Below, piece after piece: positions 1 to 6,468 of a stretch of DNA of 59,809 bases. The DNA lies in the IMG/VR virus record IMGVR_UViG_3300047174_000059, positions 1 to 59,809 of that record; one strand, 5' to 3'. A model generated the notes under the pieces. That model was not told the DNA's origin and ran no database searches. It worked only from the letters and a program-made list of their open reading frames with translations. Source of the stretch: a virus. Position 1 is the first letter of the stretch, and each line of letters begins with the position of its first letter. The position numbers were made by a program, and so were the translations under genes.

Positions 1-127
1 CTCTAGCTAAGGACCGGCGGCGCGATGGCCGAAAACGTGGTTAGCCTACGAGACTTTGCGGCCCGAAATTTTCGCGACCTCTCGCATAATGTTGACGGTG
101 GCAATCTTGGCGTCAATCCGGAGACCA
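1..127. repeat. Terminal direct repeat, left copy
   Basis: These 127 bases recur without change at 59683-59809. The length fits the k-mer overlap left when an assembler opens a circular molecule. The 3' end of the repressor gene lies inside the repeat, so it is simply the same stretch read twice. Confidence 0.95.
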
Positions 128-453
128 CTCCACAGGTCAAGAAACTGCTGCTCCAAAAGCTCATCTTTGATCTCGGCGCCGAGCTGGGGATCTACATCAG
201 AGGCTCCCCGTACAGCGACCAATAGGGGCTTGGGCTGCTTGGCTGGGGGCTTGAGGGGCGCAGGATCAATGCCGTAGCGCTCCTTCAGCAATTCTCGGTC
301 GCGCTCGTCCAGCCATTCTGGCACGCCGTTCTTTATATACTGCTGGATATAGGCGTCGTTCCGACCGAGCACGCGCGAGACGTGCTTCATGTAGTGACGC
401 CCTCTTTCCAGGGCCTCTTTCAAGTATCTGCGGGCTTCATTCATCTCGCTCAT
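46..453 (-). CDS. CI-like phage repressor, N-terminal HTH only
   Basis: This 135-residue protein probably keeps the lytic genes off by binding the 16-bp operators at both early promoters. Residues about 10-60 (LERGRHYMKHVSRVLGRNDA, then a YIQQYIKNGVPEWLDE stretch) closely match the helix-turn-helix of S24/LexA-like repressors common in sphingomonads and Caulobacterales. The S24 peptidase half is missing: a proline-rich linker leads instead to an acidic tail, so RecA-stimulated self-cleavage is not expected. I chose the ATG at 453. A TATACT -10 box at 460-465 would start the message at about that base, giving a leaderless transcript as for lambda cI. The open frame reaches 486, but that start would place an operator inside the gene. 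Function is inferred from fold and position. Confidence 0.72.
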   Translation of the reverse strand: MSEMNEARRYLKEALERGRHYMKHVSRVLGRNDAYIQQYIKNGVPEWLDERDRELLKERYGIDPAPLKPPAKQPKPLLVAVRGASDVDPQLGAEIKDELLEQQFLDLWSGLRIDAKIATVNIMREVAKISGRKVS

Positions 454-459
454 ACCCGC

Positions 460-491
460 AGTATACGTTGCTGAAATAGGTTTCATCCAAT
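460..491 (-). promoter_or_regulatory. Repressor promoter with an overlapping operator site
   Basis: On the minus strand a TATACT -10 box (460-465) lies six bases before the repressor ATG. Just upstream, 476-491 reads ATAGGTTTCATCCAAT on the plus strand, one mismatch from the ATAGG-N6-CCTAT pattern seen at both early promoters. It covers the likely -35 area, so it could mediate autoregulation. No convincing -35 hexamer is visible. Confidence 0.5.
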
Positions 492-504
492 ACGTTTTTT
501 CCTA

Positions 505-533
505 TTGCCGGATAGGGTCAGCCCTATTATGGT
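505..533 (+). promoter_or_regulatory. Rightward early promoter with operator in the spacer
   Basis: A -35-like TTGCCG (505-510), a 17-base spacer and a -10-like TATGGT (528-533) face the rightward operon. The spacer holds the palindrome ATAGGGTCAGCCCTAT (512-527). The same plan (TTGAGC, 17 bases, TATGTT, same palindrome) occurs at the leftward early promoter (58975-59003). Bound repressor would block the polymerase directly. Transcription should start near 540, almost on the ATG at 541. Confidence 0.65.
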
Positions 534-540
534 CGGCTAC

Positions 541-750
541 ATGGAAGCACAGCCGACCCCAGACCCAATACTCGCTGACATCGAGCGTTTTCTGAGCGCG
601 ACCGGCATGACGCCGACCGCTTTTGGCTCGGGCGCTCTAAATGACCCCGCTTTCGTCCACCAGCTTCGAAAGGGCCGCGAGTGCAAGCGGGCCACGAGGG
701 CCAAGGTGAGAGCTTTCATTGAAGCTGCCCGGTCGGACGCCGCCGCATGA
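541..750 (+). CDS. Small HTH-like early protein, Cro position
   Basis: First gene of the rightward operon, 69 residues, divergent from the repressor, which is where a Cro-like protein is expected. The sequence (ILADIERFLSATGMTPTAFG, then LRKGRECKRATRAKVRAFIE) suggests a short helix-turn-helix of the kind common in alphaproteobacterial phages. Starts at 505 (TTG) and 529 (ATG) are in frame but fall inside the promoter/operator, so 541 is preferred. No Shine-Dalgarno is visible, which fits a leaderless message. It overlaps the next gene as ATGA. The Cro role is inferred from position. Confidence 0.6.
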   Translation: MEAQPTPDPILADIERFLSATGMTPTAFGSGALNDPAFVHQLRKGRECKRATRAKVRAFIEAARSDAAA

Positions 751-899
751 CCGCCTTCTGCACCTTCATCATCGGCCTCGCCTTCGCCGGCTGCCTCGAC
801 GCCGCTGTCCACTGGCTCGACGCGCGGTGGACGCAGCGGGCGCTTGACGACCTCGACCGAGCGGTGGCGGCGGATGAGGCGGAAAGGGAGCGGGGGTGA
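747..899 (+). CDS. Tiny hydrophobic protein, 50 aa
   Basis: Begins with the ATGA overlap of the previous gene and ends at the TGA that overlaps the next ATG. The N-terminus (MTAFCTFIIGLAFAGCLDAA) is a likely membrane segment, followed by a charged amphipathic tail rich in Asp, Glu and Arg. No family recognised. It belongs to a run of such mini-membrane proteins. Confidence 0.5.
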   Translation: MTAFCTFIIGLAFAGCLDAAVHWLDARWTQRALDDLDRAVAADEAERERG

Positions 900-1015
900 T
901 GTGGAACCTCGGCCCCAACGATTCCGGTCTGATGATCATCGCAGTGCTGCTGATGGGCCTGGGCGCCATCCTCTTCGCGGCTGCCGAGCTTGTGCTCCGG
1001 TGGCTGTTCTGGTAA
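899..1015 (+). CDS. Tiny single-span membrane protein, 38 aa
   Basis: A short soluble start (MWNLGPNDSG) is followed by one transmembrane helix (LMIIAVLLMGLGAILFAAAE) and a Trp/Arg-rich end. It is coupled to the gene before it by TGATG and ends in TAATG, whose ATG was probably the next gene's start before the TnpB element landed there. Function unknown. Confidence 0.5.
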   Translation: MWNLGPNDSGLMIIAVLLMGLGAILFAAAELVLRWLFW

Positions 1016-1017
1016 TG

Positions 1018-1130
1018 TATCCGCTCCGTAAACGAAGCGGCTTTTCCCTGCCGCAGTCATGCGGCGAGAACTTCGGGGGACATTACTCTCCCCTGACTTG
1101 CTCGTCCGCGTGTGCGGATGTTGCAAGCCG
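1018..1130 (-). ncRNA. Candidate omega (right-end) RNA of TnpB
   Basis: TnpB proteins use an RNA from the 3' end of their own gene and the right end of the element, with the guide taken from the flanking DNA. Here that would cover the last codons of tnpB, the hairpin at 1020-1039 and the flank just below 1018. The call rests on family knowledge and the hairpin; the RNA edges are not defined. Confidence 0.35.
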
Positions 1131-2148
1131 CGTTGATGTCAGCATTGGCCGTGTGGCCGCAACTGATGCACTTGAAGGTGGCTTGGTCTGGGCGGTTTCG
1201 CTTGTCGATGCAGCCACACGCCCGGCACTCTCGGGATGTGTTGCGCGGATCGACGAACACGACCGGCACGCCCGCACGCTTCGCTTTGTAGGCAACGAAG
1301 CTGCCGAGTTGCCCGAATGCCCAGTTACCAAGCCTCGCTCGCTGATCGCGACTGGCCGTTACCCGGCTGCGGATGCCCTTGAGGTTTTCAAGGGCCAATC
1401 CCCTGCTGGTGCGTTCAGCGTCCAGAACGAGCGCCTTCGATATCGTATGGTTCGTGTGCTTTTGGAACCTCGCTTGTTTGCCCGCCAACTTGCGCAGACG
1501 GCGTTTTGCGGCTTTGGTGCCGCACTTCTGGAGCCCACGGCGACGGCGAGCCAGCCGAGACCGAATGCGCTCAACGGCGTTACCAGAATAAGTCGTGCCA
1601 TCGCTGTCCGTAGCCAGCGAGACAATCCCGAGGTCTACACCAAGCCAATCCTCGGCGTTGAACTCGGTTGTCTCGGGGATGTCGCAAGTCGCGGCGAGAT
1701 ACCACTTGCCGCGCACGAAGCAGAGATCGACTTCGCCCTTCTGAAAAGCGAAGAGCCGGCGCTGATGCTCGCCCATGACGCAGGACACGGTGACGCGGCC
1801 TTCAAGCGTCCAAATGCTGGCGGCATTGCCATCCTTCACGAAACGAAGGATGCGCTCATCGTAGGGCTGCGCGGCATCCTTTCGGAACTTCGGCGCCACC
1901 TCGCGATTGACTTTGAACGCATCCGCCACCTTGGCGATCGTGCGAACCGCCATTTGAGCAGCGAGCCCATAGCGGGAGCGGAGATCGGCATAGGCCATCT
2001 TGTGAAGGTCGAATTGCCGGAAGCATTTGGCGTCATGGCCGATCTGAGCAAGCCATGTGGCCGCCTCGTTGCACCGGACAAGCGTGGCCTTCAGGGCAAT
2101 CGCCTGAGACTTCGAAGGAACGAGCTTAACCGCCGCAACCAGCTTCAT
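1057..2148 (-). CDS. tnpB: TnpB, RNA-guided RuvC nuclease of an IS605-like element
   Basis: A 363-residue protein of full TnpB length. In order it has an N-terminal OrfB helix-turn-helix/wedge region (start MKLVAAVKLVPSKSQ), a split RuvC domain with D172 in GVDLGIVSLATDSDG, E254 in LALENLKG and D337 in ANADINAACNI, and a zinc ribbon with CRAC (308-311) and CISC (327-330). All three catalytic acids and four cysteines are present, so the enzyme looks intact. The ATG at 2148 fits the family start; the frame runs open to 2532, but that extension is non-coding in appearance. It lies antisense within the rightward early operon. Confidence 0.93.
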   Translation of the reverse strand: MKLVAAVKLVPSKSQAIALKATLVRCNEAATWLAQIGHDAKCFRQFDLHKMAYADLRSRYGLAAQMAVRTIAKVADAFKVNREVAPKFRKDAAQPYDERILRFVKDGNAASIWTLEGRVTVSCVMGEHQRRLFAFQKGEVDLCFVRGKWYLAATCDIPETTEFNAEDWLGVDLGIVSLATDSDGTTYSGNAVERIRSRLARRRRGLQKCGTKAAKRRLRKLAGKQARFQKHTNHTISKALVLDAERTSRGLALENLKGIRSRVTASRDQRARLGNWAFGQLGSFVAYKAKRAGVPVVFVDPRNTSRECRACGCIDKRNRPDQATFKCISCGHTANADINAACNIRTRGRASQGRVMSPEVLAA

Positions 2149-2238
2149 ACGTTCAAATATAGAACGCTTTCCACAATCAATCAAGGGCGGCATTTCCTCC
2201 GCCCCCCTGAAGGAGGCGGTTTCCATGCCGACCGTTTG

Positions 2239-2334
2239 ATGATCTACATCCTCGCGCATATCTGCCTTCCGTCCGCCTTGATCTGCGTGGCCTCCGCTTG
2301 GCTCACGGGCGAGTTCGCGAGGAACGGTCAGTGA
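2239..2334 (+). CDS. Tiny membrane protein at the TnpB insertion point, 31 aa
   Basis: Begins MIYILAHICLPSALICVASA and continues WLTGEFARNGQ: one hydrophobic helix and a short polar tail. Its ATG is the base triplet shared by the two flanks of the TnpB element, so the insertion separated it from its upstream neighbour but left the frame whole. It now lacks the translational coupling it probably had. Confidence 0.45.
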   Translation: MIYILAHICLPSALICVASAWLTGEFARNGQ

Positions 2335-2343
2335 GCGCCGCCG

Positions 2344-2421
2344 ATGATCGTGCCCGTTGTGAGTCTCCTGATCGCCGCCGTGGTCTTCGCGATGCTGTGC
2401 GCGATTGGCTTGCCGCGATGA
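2344..2421 (+). CDS. Tiny membrane protein, 25 aa
   Basis: MIVPVVSLLIAAVVFAMLCA followed by IGLPR is almost entirely one transmembrane helix. It ends in ATGA shared with the next mini-gene. A longer GTG frame (2331-2513) covers the same bases in another phase, so only one of the two readings may be used. Confidence 0.35.
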   Translation: MIVPVVSLLIAAVVFAMLCAIGLPR

Positions 2422-2513
2422 GCGAGGACGAGCGGACGCTGGTGACTGTCGCCGTCGTGGTGGCGCTGATGCCGATCGTGGCGGCTGCGGTTCTGTTCGG
2501 GGTGCGGGGATGA
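2418..2513 (+). CDS. Tiny membrane protein, 31 aa
   Basis: MSEDERTLVTVAVVVALMPI, then VAAAVLFGVRG: an acidic start followed by one hydrophobic span. It is coupled through ATGA to the genes on both sides. It could instead be the C-terminus of a 60-residue protein starting at GTG 2331. Confidence 0.42.
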   Translation: MSEDERTLVTVAVVVALMPIVAAAVLFGVRG

Positions 2514-2929
2514 CCCACCACCCCGACCGCATACTCTATCGCCGTCAAATGCGCCTGGCGCTCAGACTGCGTGCTGAGGGGTATTCCGGGGCAGCGATCG
2601 CACGTATGGTCGGTATCTCCAATATGGCCCAACGGGAACGATTCAAGCGCCATGACGCTTGCGTGGCTGCGGGGCGGGATCCGTTTGCGCCGAGGGTGCG
2701 GCCGGATCCTGCGGTCGAGGCGTCTTTGCCCGTCGAGCCCCGCCGTCCCGAGCCCGTCTGGACCGACGCACGGCGCATTGCCGCGACCCGCATGCTCCGG
2801 GCCGGGCGCAGCCTCCCCGTCATCGCCGCGCGGCTGAACAAGGATTTCCCGGGCGCGCCCGTCGAGACCGCGCACATTGTCGCCGCATTCCGTGGCGCCC
2901 CGTGGGTGCAGCTCAGGGGTGCGGCGTGA
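2510..2929 (+). CDS. Putative DNA-binding protein with two HTH-like segments
   Basis: A 139-residue basic protein. Residues about 12-38 (LALRLRAEGYSGAAIARMVG) and about 86-110 (RMLRAGRSLPVIAARLNKDF) both resemble helix-turn-helix elements of the kind seen in resolvase- or GcrA-type proteins, joined by a proline-rich linker. The ATG at 2510 overlaps the stop of the preceding gene. It could be an early regulator; no specific family is certain. Confidence 0.6.
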   Translation: MTHHPDRILYRRQMRLALRLRAEGYSGAAIARMVGISNMAQRERFKRHDACVAAGRDPFAPRVRPDPAVEASLPVEPRRPEPVWTDARRIAATRMLRAGRSLPVIAARLNKDFPGAPVETAHIVAAFRGAPWVQLRGAA

Positions 2930-2930
2930 C

Positions 2931-3224
2931 TTATTCCTCGACATCATCTGCTTCTTTCCCGCCGGTCGGGCAGCATGCGTCGGGGGATGGGCGGCAGATC
3001 TGCGACCGGCGGTCGGGATCTGCCGTTTCCCAATTCGACGCCGAGCTACCCCTTTGGGGGAGCCTGAAAGGCGGCGTCGATCGGGAGACACGATCGCGGC
3101 GCGGTGTGTCTCCCGTCTCATCCGCCCTGTCCGCCTGCCAGCGGGACACGGCTCGTATCCACAACCGTTCGATAATCGTCCCGATCCATTCGGGGGCTAT
3201 GCTTTCGTGTTCCTCCTCTGTCAT
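2931..3224 (-). CDS. Possible leftward hypothetical protein, 97 aa
   Basis: The only credible frame in this roughly 330-base stretch lies on the minus strand. It starts MTEEEHESIAPEWIGTIIER with a good GGAGG six bases upstream. The C-terminal half is low-complexity, with many Ser, Pro and Cys, and I recognise no family. It runs against the operon, so it could also be a non-coding spacer. Confidence 0.35.
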   Translation of the reverse strand: MTEEEHESIAPEWIGTIIERLWIRAVSRWQADRADETGDTPRRDRVSRSTPPFRLPQRGSSASNWETADPDRRSQICRPSPDACCPTGGKEADDVEE

Positions 3225-3274
3225 GTCAACCTCCGTCCTAATGCACGAACAATGTGCAGCAAGCCGGAGAACAA

Positions 3275-3613
3275 ATGTCGTTTTTTACGCCCAATATTCT
3301 GGGGCCGCGCAACAGAAATGCGAAGCGCGGCATGTCACCTGAAGCGATGGAGGTGCGCGGATATCTGTGCGATGCGGTGTCAGCCGAAGCAGGCGACGGC
3401 CGCGCGCGCGTCATCCACGCGATCCACCGCGAGACCGGCCTGAGCGAGCGCCGCATCATCGGGATCCTTCGTGCCGAGGTGAAGCGCCTCTGGGCCGATG
3501 AAGTCACGGCTGTGCGCGATTGGTATCAGGCCTGGGGAAACCGTCGCGCAGAGCAGTTGCGGCACCAAGCAGACCTCCTAGAGGCGCGAACCAACGCGCG
3601 GAGACACACATGA
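3275..3613 (+). CDS. Hypothetical early protein, 112 aa
   Basis: Starts at ATG 3275 after GGAGAACAA, in preference to the in-frame GTG at 3254. The middle (GRARVIHAIHRETGLSERRI) reads as a possible helix-turn-helix, followed by a basic amphipathic helix. It may bind DNA. It overlaps the next gene by ATGA. Confidence 0.6.
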   Translation: MSFFTPNILGPRNRNAKRGMSPEAMEVRGYLCDAVSAEAGDGRARVIHAIHRETGLSERRIIGILRAEVKRLWADEVTAVRDWYQAWGNRRAEQLRHQADLLEARTNARRHT

Positions 3614-3801
3614 GGAAATGGCTGTTACTGACTCGTTTGGCGCGACTTCTGTCCGCGCAACGGCGGCTGGAGGACCGGCTTGATCGGCTGCTCGTCCGCA
3701 TCCGTCGCGTGCGCGGGCAACTTGGTATTGCGACGCCCGCCGTCGAGGACGCGCGGGAGTTGGAGACGCCGAGCCGGATGACGAAGGGGAGGTGCGGGTG
3801 A
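3610..3801 (+). CDS. Small basic coiled-coil protein, 63 aa
   Basis: MRKWLLLTRLARLLSAQRRL begins a heavily arginine- and leucine-rich helix with heptad spacing, so it is probably a coiled coil. No family recognised. It is overlapped by the GTGA of the next gene. Confidence 0.5.
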   Translation: MRKWLLLTRLARLLSAQRRLEDRLDRLLVRIRRVRGQLGIATPAVEDARELETPSRMTKGRCG

Positions 3802-4430
3802 GCACCATCGCCGCGCTCTTCGTGCAGCCTGACGGTTGCTACGCCAATCTGCCGGGCGTTGATGTCTGGGATGAGAATCGTGATGCTCGGACGTATGCCG
3901 GGCCGTGGCCGGTCGTCGCGCATCCTCCTTGCGCCAGATGGGGAAAGTTCTGGCACGGCAGCACGCGCAAGCCGCACCAGTTCAAGCTGGGTGATGACCG
4001 CGGATGCTTTGCCGCGGCACTCAAGGCGGTCTCTCAGTATGGCGGCGTTCTTGAGCACGCCGCACACAGCCGCGCATGGGACCGGTGGGACTTGCCGAAG
4101 CCGCCGGCTAAGGGTGGTTGGGTTCACGGCCGGTATGGTTGGGCATGTCACGTGGAGCAGGGGCATTACGGGCATTTTAGCAACAAGCCGACATGGTTGC
4201 TGGTCTGTTTTGAACGCAAGCCCGCCGACCTGATTTGGGGCCCGGGCGAGCAGCGCATCCATCCCCGCGCGCTTGAGCTTCACGGCTACGAAAAAGCGCG
4301 GCGCATCGGAATGATGGCGATGGTCGGCGGCAAGGACAAAACGAAGATCCGCGAGGCCACGCCCCCAGCGTTCCGCGACGTGCTGCTGGACATAGCGCGC
4401 TCCGCGAAACGGGAGGCAATCGCAGCATGA
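3798..4430 (+). CDS. Conserved phage protein with an AHPPC motif
   Basis: A 210-residue protein starting at GTG 3798 (VSTIAALFVQPDGCYANLPG). PVVAHPPCARWGKFW recalls the Pro-Pro-Cys motif of cytosine-5 methyltransferases, and the fold seems to include several tryptophan-rich loops. I see no SAM-binding glycine motif, so I do not call it a methyltransferase. Proteins of this look recur in early regions of alphaproteobacterial phages. A role in DNA modification or nucleotide metabolism is conjecture. Confidence 0.6.
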   Translation: MSTIAALFVQPDGCYANLPGVDVWDENRDARTYAGPWPVVAHPPCARWGKFWHGSTRKPHQFKLGDDRGCFAAALKAVSQYGGVLEHAAHSRAWDRWDLPKPPAKGGWVHGRYGWACHVEQGHYGHFSNKPTWLLVCFERKPADLIWGPGEQRIHPRALELHGYEKARRIGMMAMVGGKDKTKIREATPPAFRDVLLDIARSAKREAIAA

Positions 4431-4651
4431 CCCGCCCCTCCCCCCACATCGTCTACGTGGGCAAAGCAAATTGCGCCGCCGAGGCGGTTCCTTGCTTTAA
4501 CTGCCGGGTGGCGATCGGAACCGCATGCATCAACGGCATAAATCCTGGGAAACCCCACCGAATCCGCGTCGAGCTGGCGGAGGCCATTGGGCTGGTGGAT
4601 GTGCAGCCGGCGCCGGTGTTCGATGACGATGCGACGAGGGCGTTGCGGTGA
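4427..4651 (+). CDS. Small cysteine-containing protein, 74 aa
   Basis: Contains CFNC (23-26) and one further cysteine (34), perhaps a half zinc knuckle. The frame is held between ATGA and GTGA overlaps, which supports real translation. No family recognised. Confidence 0.5.
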   Translation: MTRPSPHIVYVGKANCAAEAVPCFNCRVAIGTACINGINPGKPHRIRVELAEAIGLVDVQPAPVFDDDATRALR

Positions 4652-4986
4652 CCAAGCATCCTGAATGGCTTCCGATCGACGACGATACGCCGCGCGATCG
4701 GTGGATTTTCGTTTACGCGGCTCCATATACGGGCGGCTGGGACGATCCTTCTATGTGGCTGCCTGGATTTGTGTCGCTCTGCCGCTGGCACCCAGATGCG
4801 GGCTTTTGCGTGGACGAGCTGCGCGAAGCCGTCATGTGGTGCCCGGTCGTCTACCCGGAGATTCCCGCCGCTTCGGCGCCGGGCGATGCCGTGCAGCCCG
4901 GCAGGTGCGCTGCTTTCTTGGACGTTTCCTCCCTAAACTCGGCGGCCGGTGATGAGCCGGCCGCCCTTTTTGAGCAGAGGGTGTAA
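4648..4986 (+). CDS. DUF551-like protein
   Basis: The N-terminal 80 residues follow the DUF551 pattern: WLPIDDDTPRDRWIFVYAAP, a tryptophan-rich middle and a closing MWCPV segment. DUF551 proteins are small phage proteins of unknown role. The GTG start at 4648 overlaps the previous stop. The C-terminal 35 residues are an unrelated extension. Confidence 0.62.
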   Translation: MTKHPEWLPIDDDTPRDRWIFVYAAPYTGGWDDPSMWLPGFVSLCRWHPDAGFCVDELREAVMWCPVVYPEIPAASAPGDAVQPGRCAAFLDVSSLNSAAGDEPAALFEQRV

Positions 4987-5519
4987 TGCGCGCCAGCGGA
5001 TACGATCGCGCAGCGGAAGATTATTACGTCGAGCCGGCTTGGGCTGTGGAGCTTTTGCTTGACCGCGAGCATTTCCCGACCGGCGTATGGGATCCGTGCT
5101 GTGGGAGTGGCACCATTCCCAAGGCATGCTTGGCTCGCAAAATTCCTGCTCTAGGTTCCGATATCGCCGATCGGCCCTATGGCGCCGGAGGAATGGATTT
5201 CTTCGCGTTTAAGCCTTCGACGGCGCGGAGCATCGTCAGCAACCCGCCCTATGACGTGCTACAAGAATTCATCGATCATGCGCTAGCCGTCAGTACAGGC
5301 AAGGTCGCCGTCATCGCCCGGCTCGCGTTTTTGGCCAGTATGAAGCGGAAGAACTGGTTCGAGAGCGGATCACTTGCGCGTCTTTGGACAATGAGCCGGC
5401 GTCCGTCTATGCCGCCCGGCGGCACCAACGTTCCAGCGAAGGGCGGCTCAATCGATTACGCTTGGTTCGTATGGGATCGCGCGCACGTGGGCGCGCCGGA
5501 ACTTGGGTGGATCGGATGA
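4986..5519 (+). CDS. DNA adenine-type methyltransferase
   Basis: A 177-residue class I SAM-dependent methyltransferase. DPCCGSGT (36-43) is the SAM-binding motif I, GSDI (57-60) the acidic loop after strand 2, and NPPY (86-89) the catalytic motif IV of N6-adenine or N4-cytosine enzymes. It is short and has no obvious target-recognition domain. It probably modifies phage DNA against host restriction. The motifs are clear; target base and sequence are unknown. Confidence 0.85.
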   Translation: MRASGYDRAAEDYYVEPAWAVELLLDREHFPTGVWDPCCGSGTIPKACLARKIPALGSDIADRPYGAGGMDFFAFKPSTARSIVSNPPYDVLQEFIDHALAVSTGKVAVIARLAFLASMKRKNWFESGSLARLWTMSRRPSMPPGGTNVPAKGGSIDYAWFVWDRAHVGAPELGWIG

Positions 5520-5764
5520 CAACCCCCGACACCTCGGAGCCCGCTGTGTCGGGCATCACCCGCATGATCGACGCGGCGATGACGCGCACGCCAGCGCCGA
5601 GGTGGTCGACGTATCGCGTCACCTATGGCCGCAAGACCGAGGTCTGGGTCAGCGACGAGGAGCTGGCGCGCATCGAGGCCGGGGTGGCTGCGGGCACAAT
5701 CGAGACGCGGATCGTCAACGACCGGGCGGGGCAGTTCCACCAGTGGCTGGAGGTGCGGTCGTGA
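5516..5764 (+). CDS. Hypothetical early protein, 82 aa
   Basis: MTTPDTSEPAVSGITRMIDA starts at an ATGA overlap with the methyltransferase. The second half is a compact alpha/beta stretch (STYRVTYGRKTEVWVSDEEL). No family recognised; it overlaps the VRR-NUC gene by GTGA. Confidence 0.5.
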   Translation: MTTPDTSEPAVSGITRMIDAAMTRTPAPRWSTYRVTYGRKTEVWVSDEELARIEAGVAAGTIETRIVNDRAGQFHQWLEVRS

Positions 5765-6273
5765 GGCAGCTTGAGCATGCGTTGCAGCGCGCGATCCACC
5801 GGTATCTTAAGCTTGCCGTCCCGCAGCCGCGCGCAATCTGGGCGGTCGATCACGCCCGGAAGTCCAGCATGATTGAGGCCGTGCGGCTCAAAGAGCGGGG
5901 CTGCATCAGCGGCATCCACGATATGTTTTGCCTTTGGGGCGGCCAGCTTATCACGCTGGAGATCAAGGTTGGTCGCAACGATGCCACGCCGGGGCAGAAT
6001 GAGTTTGCCGATGCCGTGATTGCCGCCGGTGGGTTGTGCTTTCTGGTGCGCTGCATCGAAGACGTGGAAGCGGCGCTGCGTTCCGCTGGCGTGCCGGTGT
6101 TGGCGTCGGCCCAGGGGCGCGACGAGAAGCTTGCCGTGTGGCAGGCAAAGCCCAAGCGCGCGTCCCGTCCACGCGCCAAGCGCGACGATCCGGCGGCCAT
6201 CCGGCGCATGATGCGGCCTGGCGGAAGTGCGGATCGTGATCCGAATTTGGTCAAGAACAGAACGCTGGTTTGA
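5761..6273 (+). CDS. VRR-NUC domain nuclease
   Basis: A 170-residue protein whose first 110 residues form a VRR-NUC fold. The active site is visible as D54 (GIHDMF), E67-x-K69 (LEIK) and Q79 (GQNEF). In phages such proteins act as structure-specific nucleases, perhaps on Holliday junctions or replication intermediates. The C-terminal 50 residues are basic and probably bind DNA. GTG start overlaps the gene before. It sits between the methyltransferase and an HNH protein, in a DNA-processing group. Confidence 0.85.
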   Translation: MRQLEHALQRAIHRYLKLAVPQPRAIWAVDHARKSSMIEAVRLKERGCISGIHDMFCLWGGQLITLEIKVGRNDATPGQNEFADAVIAAGGLCFLVRCIEDVEAALRSAGVPVLASAQGRDEKLAVWQAKPKRASRPRAKRDDPAAIRRMMRPGGSADRDPNLVKNRTLV

Positions 6274-6467
6274 TGGATGGCAACGCACCCCCGACGGTCT
6301 CGCATTACGACGCGATGGTCGCAAACCGACAGCAGTTCTTGGCGTCGTGGCTTGCTTGGGTTTCGACGAAGCCCGGCGACCAAGTAGCCCGAGATGAGGC
6401 TCGCGCTGCGGTGTTGGCGATTCATCAGATTGTGTCGATCTACGTCACTCCAGATTTCGAGTCATAA
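6273..6467 (+). CDS. Hypothetical protein, 64 aa
   Basis: Starts with the TGATG that ends the nuclease gene. Mostly helical, with a tryptophan pair (FLASWLAWVSTKPGDQ). No family recognised. Confidence 0.45.
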   Translation: MDGNAPPTVSHYDAMVANRQQFLASWLAWVSTKPGDQVARDEARAAVLAIHQIVSIYVTPDFES

Positions 6468-6468
6468 A

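Larger units (their letters stand above)
1018..2238 (-). mobile_element. IS200/IS605-type element carrying tnpB only
   Basis: A single-gene element of about 1.2 kb with no tnpA, IS1341-like. Its right end carries a hairpin at 1020-1039 (CCGCT CCGTAAACGA AGCGG) and its left end a GC-rich hairpin around 2198-2220. No inverted terminal repeats or target duplication are seen, as expected for the family. The edges come from context: ATG occurs on both sides (1015-1017 and 2239-2241), so they are uncertain by three bases. Taking the element out joins TGGTAATG to ATCTACATC and restores a TAATG-coupled gene. Without tnpA it would need a transposase supplied in trans. Confidence 0.75.

Noticed and set aside
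1-127. Short phage-type terminal repeats as physical genome ends
   Set aside because: The repressor gene runs into the repeat and the length equals a common assembler k-mer; a circular join explains it better.
844-2334. 496-codon open frame on the plus strand
   Set aside because: It is the antisense of tnpB, which has all its catalytic motifs on the minus strand.
2659-3342. 227-codon plus-strand frame
   Set aside because: Shadow of the HTH gene at 2510 in its first part and Arg/Cys-rich nonsense after; the GGAGG-led minus-strand frame is more credible.
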